Part shown: positions 36,809-44,937 of the stretch, one piece after another
How the letters are laid out: the number at the start of each line of letters is the position of its first letter
How positions within the stretch are numbered: the first letter of the stretch is position 1
Source: Pseudoxanthomonas sp. CF385
GTDB lineage: Bacteria > Pseudomonadota > Gammaproteobacteria > Xanthomonadales > Xanthomonadaceae
Length of the DNA: 64,000 nt
Direction of reading: 5' to 3'
NCBI RefSeq assembly: GCF_900104255.1
Contig: NZ_FNKZ01000002.1
Coordinates: 620,001 to 684,000 of the forward strand
Translations under genes and position numbers: made by a program
The notes under the pieces: model-generated
The model's input: only the letters and a program-made list of their open reading frames with translations
Database searches by the model: none
Told to the model about the DNA's origin: nothing

Positions 36809-39800
36809 GGCGCGTCTCCCGGCGTCGCGGGCGGACTGCGCGCCAGCAGGGAGGCGATCACCGCGGCCAGCATGTCGCCGGTGACCGGCTTGCGGATGAA
36901 ATCGTCGAAGCCCGCCTGCCGCGCGAGCGGTTCGGCCTCGGCATCGGTACGTGCGGTCAATGCGACCAGCGGTGTCGCGATGCCGCGCATCCGCAATTGC
37001 TGCGCCAGCGCCATGCCATCCAGCCCGGGCAGATCGAGGTCCAGGAAGGCCACGTCGAAGGTCGTGGCGGCGACTTCGGTCAGTGCCGCCAGGCCGTGCG
37101 GCGCATGCGTGACGCGATGCCCGCGCGCGCGCAGCAGGCCGGCCACGACATCCGCGACGTTCGCGTCGTCTTCGACCAGGAGGATCGCCCGCGATCCGGG
37201 ATCGCTATGCGCCTGCGGCGCCTCGAGCGGAGACGGCGCGGCGGCCGCCTCGGCGCTCGTCGCCTGCAGGCCGGGCAGGTCGACGAAGAAACGCGTCCCC
37301 TTGCCCGGTGCGCTGTCCACGGTGATGCGGCCGCCCATCGCGACGGCGAGCTCCTGGCAGATCGCCAGGCCCAGGCCGCTGCCGCCGTAGCGCGCGGTGG
37401 TCTGCGCGCCTTCAGCCTGCTCGAAGCGGCGGAACAACCGTTCCTGCTGCTCGGCGTTGATGCCCGGACCGGTGTCGCCGACTTCCAGGCGCACGCCCTG
37501 TCCCGCCATCGGCAGCGCACGCAGCGACACGTGCCCGGCCTCGGTGAACTTGATCGCATTGCCGAGCAGGTTCAGCAGGATCTGCCGCAGCCGCAGCGGG
37601 TCGCCCCGCACGGTGCGCGGCACGCCGGCGGCGATGCCGTCGTGGAAGGCGAGCCCGCGCTTGCCGGCCACCGGACCCATCAACGCGACCACATCGCTGA
37701 TCAGCGCGTGCAGATCGAACGCGACCTGCTGCAGTTCCAGCTTGCCCGCCTCGATCTTGGCCAGGTCGAGCGCATCGTTCACCAGGCGCAGCAGGTGCAT
37801 GCCGGCGCGCTGGATCGCATCGGTATACCCCCTCTGCCGAGTGTCCAGCGGCGTGGCCTGCAGCAGTTCGGTCATGCCCAGCACGCCGGTCATGGGCGTG
37901 CGGATCTCATGTCCCAGCGTGGCGAGGAAGCGCGTCTTCGCCAGCGACGCCTGTTCGGCCACTTCCCGCTTGTGTTCGGCCAACTGCCATGCGCTGCGGC
38001 GGCGTACGCGACGGCGGTAGGCCGCGCCGAGCGCGAGCAGCAGCAGCACGCCCAGCACCGCGAACAGGGCCAAGCCCCACGCGCTGCGCCACCACGGCGG
38101 CAGCACGTGCACCGCGAGCACCCGCTCGCGCGCGGCGTTGCCGGCGGCGTCGAAGGCCTGGATGCGCAGGCGGTAGCGCCCCGGCGTGAGCGCGGAGAAC
38201 ACGCGTTCGCCGCTGGCGCCCTGGTCGACCCAACCGCTGTCGAAGCCTTCCAGCAACGAGCGGTAGCGATTGCCGAGCGGATTCTCGTAGCTGAGCAGGC
38301 GCGTGCCGACGAGCAGTTCGTGGTCCTCGGGACGCAGCTCGATGCCCGCGCCCGCCGGCAGGTGCAGCATCGTGTCGCCACGACTGACCTGCAGGCTGTC
38401 GAGCACGAGGTTCGGCGTGACCGGGCGCGGGTCCGGCAGATGCGTATCCAGCAGCGCGACCGAACCGTCGGCGGCCGTCGTGACCAGCAGGCCTTCGGCC
38501 GTCATCAACAGGCCACGGTCGTTGAGTTCCTGGCTCAGCAGGCCTTCGCGCACGCCGAAGTTGCGCAGCAGCGCGCGCGAACCGCGCAGGTTCGCATCGA
38601 TCCGGAACAGGCCGCGCCGCGTGCCCAGCCAGACGCGGCGTTGCGGGTCCACGGCCAGGCCGGTGGACTCCACCGCCGGCAAGCCGTCTGCCGCGCCGAT
38701 CAGGCGTTCGCGCACCCAGGTGCCGCCGTCGCGTCGCCACGCTTCCACGCCCGACATGCGATGCAGCCACAGGCGGTCGGCGTGTTCGAACGCGAACGCG
38801 TACACCCGGTCGGCGCCCATCTCGGTCACTGCCGAAAAGCGTTCCGCCGTCGGGTCCCACTGCAGCATGCCCTGGGCACCCCCGACCCACGCGCGACCGT
38901 CCGGCGCGACGGCGATGCCCTCGATATCGGGCAGGCCGGTGCCGTCATCGGGATCCTTCACGATCGTGCGCAACACGTGCCCGTCGGCATCGCGCTGCTG
39001 CACGCTGCCCATCTGCGTCACCAGCCAGAGACCGCCGTCCTTGCCTTCCACCAGCCAATCGATCGAGGTGGAATCGGGCACCGCATCCGCGCCGTCGTGC
39101 GCCCACTGCACGAGGGCGCCCGTCGCCGGATCGGTACGGATCAATCCGTTGCGATGACCGATCCACAGCTGCCCGCGCCGGTCCTGCAGGACCGAGGTCA
39201 GGCGCAGTTCCGCCAGGGGCGCCGCGTGGTGCGCCAGCGGCACGACGTGCCCGTTGCGCGTATCCAGTCGTTCGACCTTGCCGGTGCTGCTGGCCATCCA
39301 CAGGCCACCGGCTCCGGCCTGGGAGAGACCGCGATACAGGCCGCCACCGAGGCCCTGCGCCGTGGAGAACGCCGCGATGCGGCGCCAGTCCGAGCGCAGG
39401 TAAGCCAGGCCGCGGGTCGGCACCGGCACCCACAAACCGCCATCGGGCAGCGCCAACACCGTCTGCAACACGCGGCCGATGCCGACCCCCTGCGCGTCGT
39501 AATTCACCGGCGCCGGCGCGCGATCGCCCCCGGTCCGCCACAAACCACCCTGGCTGGCCAACCAGTACTCGCCCTGACCGTCGCTGGCCATCGCGATGAC
39601 CGCGTTGGGCCGGGCGAACATCGGCGACCACGGCGGCGATACCCAGCGCCCGTCCGCGAGGCGCCGGTGCACGCCATCGGAGGCGCCTACCCACAGCGTG
39701 TCGCCGTCGGCGGACACCGAATAGATGATCAGGCCATCGCCGCCCGGCAAGGCGACCCGCTGCACGCGTCCGCCCTCGACCTTCGCCAGCCCCGACATCG

Positions 39801-40374
39801 TGCCCGCCCACAGCACGCCCTTCGCATCGAACGCGAGCGACAGCACGTTGTCCGACGGCAGGCCCTGCACGTCGGCGGCATCGGCGGCGAAGCGCGTGAT
39901 GCGTCCGTCGGCGGCCAGCCGGTGCAGGCCGCCCCCGAAGGTGCCGAACCAGACATCGTCGCCGCGGCTGGCGATCGCGAAGACATCGTCGCTGCCCATC
40001 TGCGGATGGTCGGCCTGCCGGTAATGGCGGAAGCCGCTGCGGTCGGCGCCCATGACGCTGAGTCCGCCGTTCTCGGTCGCCACCCAGATCCTGTCCGCCG
40101 CATCGATGTGCAGCGCCTGCACCACGTTGCCGGGCAGCGACGCGGCATCGGCCGGATCGTGGCGCCACACCTTGAAGCCGACGCCGTCGTAGCGCGCCAG
40201 GCCATCCCAGGTGGCGACCCACAGATAGCCGGAACGGTCGCGCGCGAGCGCGGGGATCGTGGTGGACGGCAGGCCGTCGCCGGCGCCGAGCAGGCGGAAG
40301 CGCGGGATCTCGGGCACCGTCGCCTGCACGGATGCGCAGACCAGCCACAACAGCAACAGCCACCCCGCACGCAT
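36805..40374 (-). CDS. Hybrid sensor histidine kinase with two-component propeller sensor
   Basis: The product has 1,189 residues: signal peptide (about 1-19), a periplasmic sensor with many seven-bladed Reg_prop repeats (G-x-L-W-x-G-T type motifs; about 25-680), a Y_Y_Y domain (about 690-755), one transmembrane helix (about 762-782), HisKA with phospho-acceptor His822 in L-G-H-E-I-R-T-P-M-T, HATPase with N-L-L-G-N-A-I-K-F and G-S-G-L-G-L-A-I boxes, and a C-terminal receiver with Asp1112. It resembles sensors of polysaccharide products in Bacteroidetes, but no AraC-type output domain is present. ATG 40374 is favoured because AGGA lies six bases upstream; ATG 40380 is the alternative. Confidence 0.93.
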   Translation of the reverse strand: MRAGWLLLLWLVCASVQATVPEIPRFRLLGAGDGLPSTTIPALARDRSGYLWVATWDGLARYDGVGFKVWRHDPADAASLPGNVVQALHIDAADRIWVATENGGLSVMGADRSGFRHYRQADHPQMGSDDVFAIASRGDDVWFGTFGGGLHRLAADGRITRFAADAADVQGLPSDNVLSLAFDAKGVLWAGTMSGLAKVEGGRVQRVALPGGDGLIIYSVSADGDTLWVGASDGVHRRLADGRWVSPPWSPMFARPNAVIAMASDGQGEYWLASQGGLWRTGGDRAPAPVNYDAQGVGIGRVLQTVLALPDGGLWVPVPTRGLAYLRSDWRRIAAFSTAQGLGGGLYRGLSQAGAGGLWMASSTGKVERLDTRNGHVVPLAHHAAPLAELRLTSVLQDRRGQLWIGHRNGLIRTDPATGALVQWAHDGADAVPDSTSIDWLVEGKDGGLWLVTQMGSVQQRDADGHVLRTIVKDPDDGTGLPDIEGIAVAPDGRAWVGGAQGMLQWDPTAERFSAVTEMGADRVYAFAFEHADRLWLHRMSGVEAWRRDGGTWVRERLIGAADGLPAVESTGLAVDPQRRVWLGTRRGLFRIDANLRGSRALLRNFGVREGLLSQELNDRGLLMTAEGLLVTTAADGSVALLDTHLPDPRPVTPNLVLDSLQVSRGDTMLHLPAGAGIELRPEDHELLVGTRLLSYENPLGNRYRSLLEGFDSGWVDQGASGERVFSALTPGRYRLRIQAFDAAGNAARERVLAVHVLPPWWRSAWGLALFAVLGVLLLLALGAAYRRRVRRRSAWQLAEHKREVAEQASLAKTRFLATLGHEIRTPMTGVLGMTELLQATPLDTRQRGYTDAIQRAGMHLLRLVNDALDLAKIEAGKLELQQVAFDLHALISDVVALMGPVAGKRGLAFHDGIAAGVPRTVRGDPLRLRQILLNLLGNAIKFTEAGHVSLRALPMAGQGVRLEVGDTGPGINAEQQERLFRRFEQAEGAQTTARYGGSGLGLAICQELAVAMGGRITVDSAPGKGTRFFVDLPGLQATSAEAAAAPSPLEAPQAHSDPGSRAILLVEDDANVADVVAGLLRARGHRVTHAPHGLAALTEVAATTFDVAFLDLDLPGLDGMALAQQLRMRGIATPLVALTARTDAEAEPLARQAGFDDFIRKPVTGDMLAAVIASLLARSPPATPGDAP

Positions 40375-40472
40375 CGCCATTCCTGCCCGCCCCTCGTTCC
40401 CTGGTGACCCTTCCGGCATCGTCGCAACGGACCGTTGCACGCGCAAGCGGGGTATCTTCATGGACCGGCCCC

Positions 40473-40478
40473 TAGAAT
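40473..40478 (+). promoter_or_regulatory. -10-like TAGAAT before the first yceI gene
   Basis: The hexamer ends seven bases before ATG 40486, with no Shine-Dalgarno between, so the yceI-cybB operon probably starts with a leaderless message. It lies in the 111-base gap shared with the divergent sensor kinase. Confidence 0.42.
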
Positions 40479-40485
40479 CCGCCCC

Positions 40486-41157
40486 ATGTCCGGATCGTCC
40501 GCCCGCCGCCTGCTGCTGAACGCCCTGTGCCTGCTGGCCCTGCTGCCCGCCGTCGCCGGCGCGCGCGACGCGCGGGCCGACTACCGCCTCGATCCGGTGC
40601 ACACGCGGGTGATGTTCGCGATCTCGCACGCCGGGTTCTCCCGGGCGATCGGCACCGTGTCCGGCAGCACCGGCACACTGACGTTCGATCCGACCGACTG
40701 GACCCGCGCGAAGGTCGACGTGCGCGTGCCGATCGCCCGCGCGGACCTCGGCGATGCCGACTGGAACAAGGCCACGCTGGCGAAATCGTTGCTCGATGCG
40801 GAAGACCATCCGGAAGCGCGCTTCGTCTCCACCCGGGTCGAGCCCGTCGATGCGACCCACGCCCGCGTGCACGGCGAACTCACCCTGCGGGGCGTGACGC
40901 GCGAGGTCGTCCTCGACGTGACTCTCAACGCGGCCAAGCGCCACCCGATGCCGCCATTCCGGCGCACGGTGGGTTTTTCCGCCACCAGCACGCTCAGCCG
41001 CGCCGACTTCGGCATCACCGCCTGGAAATCGATGATCGGCGATGACGTCGAACTGCGCATCGAAGCCGAGGCCACCTACGACGGCAAGGCCGACGACGAC
41101 GCGCCGGCCGAAGACACCCCGCCTTCCCCACCCCTTCAGACGGAGCCGACGCCATGA
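40486..41157 (+). CDS. YceI family periplasmic protein, copy 1
   Basis: The 223-residue protein starts with a signal peptide (cut probably after ARA near 31) and has the YceI beta-barrel, a lipocalin-like isoprenoid-binding fold: Y-R-L-D-P-V-H-T-R-V near 33-42, F-D-P-T-D-W, and H-G-E-L-T-L-R-G-V-T-R-E-V near 127-139. A Pro-rich acidic C-terminal tail is added. It is coupled to the cytochrome b561 gene (ATGA). YceI-b561 pairs suggest a role in quinone or isoprenoid redox chemistry, not proved. Confidence 0.92.
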   Translation: MSGSSARRLLLNALCLLALLPAVAGARDARADYRLDPVHTRVMFAISHAGFSRAIGTVSGSTGTLTFDPTDWTRAKVDVRVPIARADLGDADWNKATLAKSLLDAEDHPEARFVSTRVEPVDATHARVHGELTLRGVTREVVLDVTLNAAKRHPMPPFRRTVGFSATSTLSRADFGITAWKSMIGDDVELRIEAEATYDGKADDDAPAEDTPPSPPLQTEPTP

Positions 41158-41786
41158 CCCTGAAGAACACCGACGCGCGCTGGGGCGCCGTCAGCCAACT
41201 GTTCCACTGGGTGATCGTGGTGCTGATCCTGGTGATGGCCTACCTCGGCCTGACCATGGGCGATCTGCCCAACGGACCGCGCAAGATCAACATCTACGCG
41301 CTGCACAAGTCGATCGGCCTGACCATCCTGGCGCTGGTCGTGCTGCGCGTGCTGTGGCGCGCGTATGCGGGCGCACCGGCGCCGGTGCCGGGCACGCCCA
41401 CGTGGCAGCAACGCATCGCGTCGGTGACGCACGTGCTGCTGTACGCGCTGCTGTTCGCGATCCCGCTGTCCGGGTGGGTGCTGAACTCGTCGGCGGGCTA
41501 TCCGCTGCAGTGGTTCAAGCTGTTCAACCTGCCGGCCATCACCGGGCGCAACGACGGCGTGCACGAAGCCGCCGAAGGCGCGCACGAACTGCTGTTCTGG
41601 GTGCTGGTGGTGCTGGTGGTGGCCCATGCCGCTGCCGCGCTGTACCACCATCTGTTCCAGGGCGACGCCACGCTGACCCGCATGCTGCCGGGCCGCCGCA
41701 ACGCTGTCGCGCTTGCACCCGCCGCTGTCGCCGCGCCGAGCCCCACTTCCCCCACCCCGCAGGATTCCCCCGATGAAAACCTCTGA
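41154..41786 (+). CDS. Cytochrome b561 family di-heme membrane protein
   Basis: The 210 residues form four transmembrane helices (about 13-33, 50-70, 92-112 and 145-168). Heme-ligand candidates are His18, His51, His93, His144 and His158, fitting the bacterial CybB group (Ni/Fe-hydrogenase-type b561). The C-terminal tail (about 185-210) is Ala/Pro-rich. It is sandwiched between two yceI genes and overlaps both (4 and 14 bases). Likely oxidises quinol or moves electrons across the inner membrane. Confidence 0.93.
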   Translation: MTLKNTDARWGAVSQLFHWVIVVLILVMAYLGLTMGDLPNGPRKINIYALHKSIGLTILALVVLRVLWRAYAGAPAPVPGTPTWQQRIASVTHVLLYALLFAIPLSGWVLNSSAGYPLQWFKLFNLPAITGRNDGVHEAAEGAHELLFWVLVVLVVAHAAAALYHHLFQGDATLTRMLPGRRNAVALAPAAVAAPSPTSPTPQDSPDENL

Positions 41787-42330
41787 TCGCGCGCGCCTCG
41801 CGCTCGCCTCCCTGTTGCTGGCCGCCGCGCCGGCCATGGCCGCCGACTATGTGCAGGCGCCGGGCTCCACGTTGGTGTTCGCGAGCAATTACCAGGGCGA
41901 GACCTTCACCGGCAAGTTCGGCAGCTTCGCCACGACGATGAGCTTCGATCCCAAGCAGCTGGCCACCAGCAAGCTGGACGTCGCCATCCAGCTGACCGGC
42001 ACGCAGACCGGCAACAAGGACCGCGACGACACGCTCGTGTCGGGCGACTTCTTCAATGTCGGCAAGTTCGCGCAGGCCCGCTACACGGCGAGCAAGTTCC
42101 GCGCGCTGGGCGGCAACCAGTACGCCGCCGACGGCACGCTCACGCTGCGCGGCGCCAGCAAGCCGGTGACGCTGACGTTCACCTGGACGCCCGGCGCACA
42201 GCCTGTGCTGAGCGGCAAGGCCACGGTGAAGCGCCTGGACTTCGGCGTCGGTGGTGGCGAGTGGGCCGACACGTCGACGATCCCGAACGAGGTCGCGATC
42301 AGTACGAAGGTCGTGCTGAAGCCGCGCTGA
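41773..42330 (+). CDS. YceI family periplasmic protein, copy 2
   Basis: The 185 residues carry a signal peptide (cut after AMA near 23) and a complete YceI barrel: Y-V-Q-A-P-G-S-T-L-V-F near 26-36, F-D-P-K-Q-L, G-D-F-F-N-V near 92-97, and G-T-L-T-L-R-G. It is closer to the family core than copy 1 and lacks that copy's tail. Its 3' end overlaps the last 32 bases of the convergent heme-motif gene. Confidence 0.93.
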   Translation: MKTSDRARLALASLLLAAAPAMAADYVQAPGSTLVFASNYQGETFTGKFGSFATTMSFDPKQLATSKLDVAIQLTGTQTGNKDRDDTLVSGDFFNVGKFAQARYTASKFRALGGNQYAADGTLTLRGASKPVTLTFTWTPGAQPVLSGKATVKRLDFGVGGGEWADTSTIPNEVAISTKVVLKPR

Positions 42331-42922
42331 TGCCCATGGGCCGGCAGAAGCGGCGGTCGGCCGCGTCCGCCGGCACGGCGATGCGACCGAGCCCGTAGCT
42401 GAGGGCGCCCAGTACATCGCCCTCGCGACGGTCGCGATGGCACGCCAGGCAGTCAGGGCGGGCGCGAATGGCGCCCATCGCGCGCTCGCCGCCCGGGCCG
42501 TCATGTATGACGATGCCCGCGCCGGCCACCAGCGTGGCCACGGCATCGCGTTCCCACGCGTGCAGACGGCGGGTGGGCATCGGAGGCGCGGGAAGGACGG
42601 CATCGTCGTCGCGGTGCTGGAAGCCCATGAAGCTCGCGCCATGGACGACGGGCGGATCGTGCCGGGCGACCCCCACCAGCTCCACATCGAGCACGCATCG
42701 GCCGTCCTCGTCGACGCCCTCGAACTGGTAGTGGCGCATCTTCGCCATCATCGGCGTCACCCGTCGCCTGCCGAAGCCCTGGCTGTCGATGAAGGCGTCG
42801 ACGAATTCGCCGTGCATCCGCAGGAGCGCGGCAGCCTCGTCGTCGGCACCTCCCCCGCGGGCGGCCGGCGCAGCGGCCAGGACCGCGATGCACGCCAGCA
42901 GCAGCCACCGTATCCAGCCCAT
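42299..42922 (-). CDS. Putative secreted mono-heme c-type protein
   Basis: The 207 residues have a signal peptide (about 1-24) and one heme-attachment motif C158-L-A-C-H162, so covalent heme c is predicted if exported. The rest has no family I recognise, with H-x-W-E-R-D near 121-126 and a C-terminal G-L-G-R. The motif is 45 residues from the C-terminus, unlike class I cytochromes c. Its 3' end overlaps the second yceI gene by 32 bases on the opposite strand, an arrangement that would limit simultaneous expression. Confidence 0.75.
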   Translation of the reverse strand: MGWIRWLLLACIAVLAAAPAARGGGADDEAAALLRMHGEFVDAFIDSQGFGRRRVTPMMAKMRHYQFEGVDEDGRCVLDVELVGVARHDPPVVHGASFMGFQHRDDDAVLPAPPMPTRRLHAWERDAVATLVAGAGIVIHDGPGGERAMGAIRARPDCLACHRDRREGDVLGALSYGLGRIAVPADAADRRFCRPMGISAASARPSY

Positions 42923-42988
42923 CGCGCACTCCCCGCACAGGATGGTCGCCAGCCTAGCGCGGCGTTCTCACGACGGGACTAGCGGTCC

Positions 42989-43013
42989 GCTGCCCGTTCC
43001 GCGAACGGACAGC
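42989..43013 (-). terminator. Hairpin after the glutaredoxin-like gene
   Basis: The stem GCTG-x-CCGTTC pairs with GAACGG-x-CAGC (one mismatch, loop CGC). It starts one base after the gene's stop on minus. There is no T-run, so termination is uncertain. Confidence 0.4.
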
Positions 43014-43014
43014 T

Positions 43015-43242
43015 TCATCGCTGCAGGAACGCATCCAACGCGCCGGCGTCGAACGGCCAGTCCAGTTCCGCGCCGGTGTCGCTGCGATGCAGCACGGGCA
43101 CGCGGATGCCATAACGCGCTTCCAGCGTGTCGTCATCGTCGATGAAAACGCTTTCGAAATCGGGAATCCGTGCATTCGCCAGCACGTCGAGGGCCAGGTC
43201 GCACAGGTGGCAGTCGTCGCGCTGGAAGAGGATCAGGGGCAT
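43015..43242 (-). CDS. Glutaredoxin-like (DUF836) small thiol protein
   Basis: The 75-residue product has the thioredoxin-like fold start M-P-L-I-L-F-Q-R-D-D-C-H-L-C-D, with the redox motif C-H-L-C at residues 11-14, and the cis-proline region in I-R-V-P-V-L-H near 49-55. DUF836 proteins are small glutaredoxin relatives with unclear partners. ATG 43242 is chosen; the open frame upstream is a shadow of sdaA. Confidence 0.88.
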   Translation of the reverse strand: MPLILFQRDDCHLCDLALDVLANARIPDFESVFIDDDDTLEARYGIRVPVLHRSDTGAELDWPFDAGALDAFLQR

Positions 43243-43281
43243 CGCGGGCACGGGGTGAAAGGCGAACGGTGCGTACCTGCT

Positions 43282-43287
43282 TAGAAT
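43282..43287 (+). promoter_or_regulatory. -10-like element for sdaA
   Basis: TAGAAT lies 28 bases before the sdaA start, in the 73-base gap to the divergent glutaredoxin-like gene. No strong -35 is seen. Confidence 0.45.
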
Positions 43288-43315
43288 AGCCGCCTTCTCC
43301 GCGGCGGTTCGCAAC

Positions 43316-44698
43316 ATGGCAGTCAGTACGTTCGACCTGTTCAAGATCGGCATCGGCCCCAGCTCCTCGCATACGGTCGGACCGATGCGCGCCGCCGCGC
43401 GCTTCGTCGCGCGCTGGCTGGTCGACGCAGGCCGCCTGCAGGACGTGGCGCGGATCCGCGCGGAAGTGTTCGGTTCGCTGGCGCTGACCGGCCGCGGGCA
43501 CGGCACCGACAAGGCGGTGTTGATGGGCCTGGAAGGCCACTACCCCAACGAAATCGACCCGGACATCATTCCGCCTGCGCTGGAGCGCATCCGCACCGGC
43601 AAGCGCATCCTGCTGAGCGGCACCCACGAGGTCGCCTTCGACGAGAAGCGCGATCTGCTGATGAACAAGCGGCAGAAGCTGCCGTACCACACCAACGGCA
43701 TGCGCTTCACCGCCTTCGATGCGAACGACGAGGTCATCGCCACGCGCGACTATTACTCGGTGGGCGGCGGCTTCGTCGTCAACCAGGACGACGCGGCGGT
43801 CGATCGCATCGTCGCCGACGAGACGCCGCTGCCGTACCCGTTCAAGAGCGGCGACGAGTTGCTCGCGCAGTGCCAGCGCAGCGGATTGAGCATCGCGGCA
43901 ATGATGTTCGAGAACGAAAAGGCCTGGCGCAGCGAAGACGATATCCGCGACGGCTTGCGGGCGATCTGGAACGCGATGCAGTCGTGCATGGCGCGCGGCA
44001 TCCGCGAAGAAGGCACGTTGCCGGGCGGCCTGCACGTCTCGCGTCGCGCGCCCGCGCTGCACCGCGAACTGTCGAGCAAGCCGGAAGCCGCCATGCGGGA
44101 TCCGCTGACGGTGCTGGACTGGGTGAACCTGTACGCGCTTGCGGTGAACGAAGAGAACGCCGCCGGCGGCCGCGTCGTCACCGCACCCACCAACGGCGCG
44201 GCCGGCATCATCCCGGCGGTGCTGCACTACTACGATCGTTTCTGCCCGGGTAACAGCGAACAGCGCGTGTTCGACTTCCTGCTCACCGCCGCGGCCATCG
44301 GCATCCTGTACAAGGAGAACGCCAGCATCAGCGGCGCCGAAGTCGGCTGCCAGGGCGAAGTGGGCGTGGCCTGCTCGATGGCGGCCGGCGGTCTGGTCGC
44401 GGCCCTGGGAGGCAGCCCCAGCCAGATCGAGAACGCCGCCGAGATAGGCATGGAGCACAACCTCGGCCTGACCTGCGACCCGATCGGCGGACTGGTGCAG
44501 ATCCCGTGCATCGAGCGCAACGCGATGGGCGCGGTGAAGGCGATCAACGCCAGCCGCATGGCCATGCGCGGCGACGGCAAGCACAAGGTCAGCCTGGACA
44601 AGGTCATCAAGACCATGCGCGACACCGGCCGCGACATGCAGGACAAGTACAAGGAAACCAGCCGCGGCGGGCTGGCCGTCAACGTCATCGAGTGCTGA
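43316..44698 (+). CDS. sdaA: L-serine dehydratase (single-chain, iron-sulphur)
   Basis: The enzyme deaminates serine to pyruvate. The 460 residues join both domains in one chain: the N-terminal beta domain ([17 protein letters not shown] near the start) and the C-terminal alpha domain with cysteines for the [4Fe-4S] cluster ([11 protein letters not shown] near 345-355 and C-D-P-I-G-G). Family motif A-P-T-N-G-A-A-G-I near 292-300 is intact. The following 150 bases carry a palindromic repeat rather than a gene. Confidence 0.97.
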   Translation: MAVSTFDLFKIGIGPSSSHTVGPMRAAARFVARWLVDAGRLQDVARIRAEVFGSLALTGRGHGTDKAVLMGLEGHYPNEIDPDIIPPALERIRTGKRILLSGTHEVAFDEKRDLLMNKRQKLPYHTNGMRFTAFDANDEVIATRDYYSVGGGFVVNQDDAAVDRIVADETPLPYPFKSGDELLAQCQRSGLSIAAMMFENEKAWRSEDDIRDGLRAIWNAMQSCMARGIREEGTLPGGLHVSRRAPALHRELSSKPEAAMRDPLTVLDWVNLYALAVNEENAAGGRVVTAPTNGAAGIIPAVLHYYDRFCPGNSEQRVFDFLLTAAAIGILYKENASISGAEVGCQGEVGVACSMAAGGLVAALGGSPSQIENAAEIGMEHNLGLTCDPIGGLVQIPCIERNAMGAVKAINASRMAMRGDGKHKVSLDKVIKTMRDTGRDMQDKYKETSRGGLAVNVIEC

Positions 44699-44755
44699 CG
44701 AAGCCGTCGTCGGAGCGTTGGTTCGACAGGTCGCCACTAAGCAGGCAGCGCGAGA

Positions 44756-44839
44756 GTAGCCCGGGTAGAGCGCAGCGAAACCCGGGGAACCGACACGCCG
44801 GCGCTTCCCCGGGTGCGTCCGTTGGCATACCCGGGCTAC
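44756..44839. repeat. Paired palindromic repeat (GTAGCCCGGGTA type)
   Basis: Two inverted halves, GTAGCCCGGG...ACCCGGGG and CCCCGGGT...CCCGGGCTAC, form a long imperfect hairpin around CGCCGGCG. The core differs from the REP copies at 13197 and elsewhere. It sits between sdaA and the sensor GGDEF gene. Confidence 0.85.
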
Positions 44840-44937
44840 GGCCTTCCCCATGAAGATTGCTACCCTTTAGACACGGGCTTGCGGGCCGATACGGTAGAGG
44901 TAAACAGACTTACCGGAGACGCGTCCTGTTCCAGCCC

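Noticed and set aside
36796..40407. An open frame of about 1,200 codons on plus opposite the hybrid kinase
   Set aside because: Same GC-bias artefact: low-complexity Arg/Gly/Gln sequence, no motifs, and the minus frame encodes a recognisable kinase.
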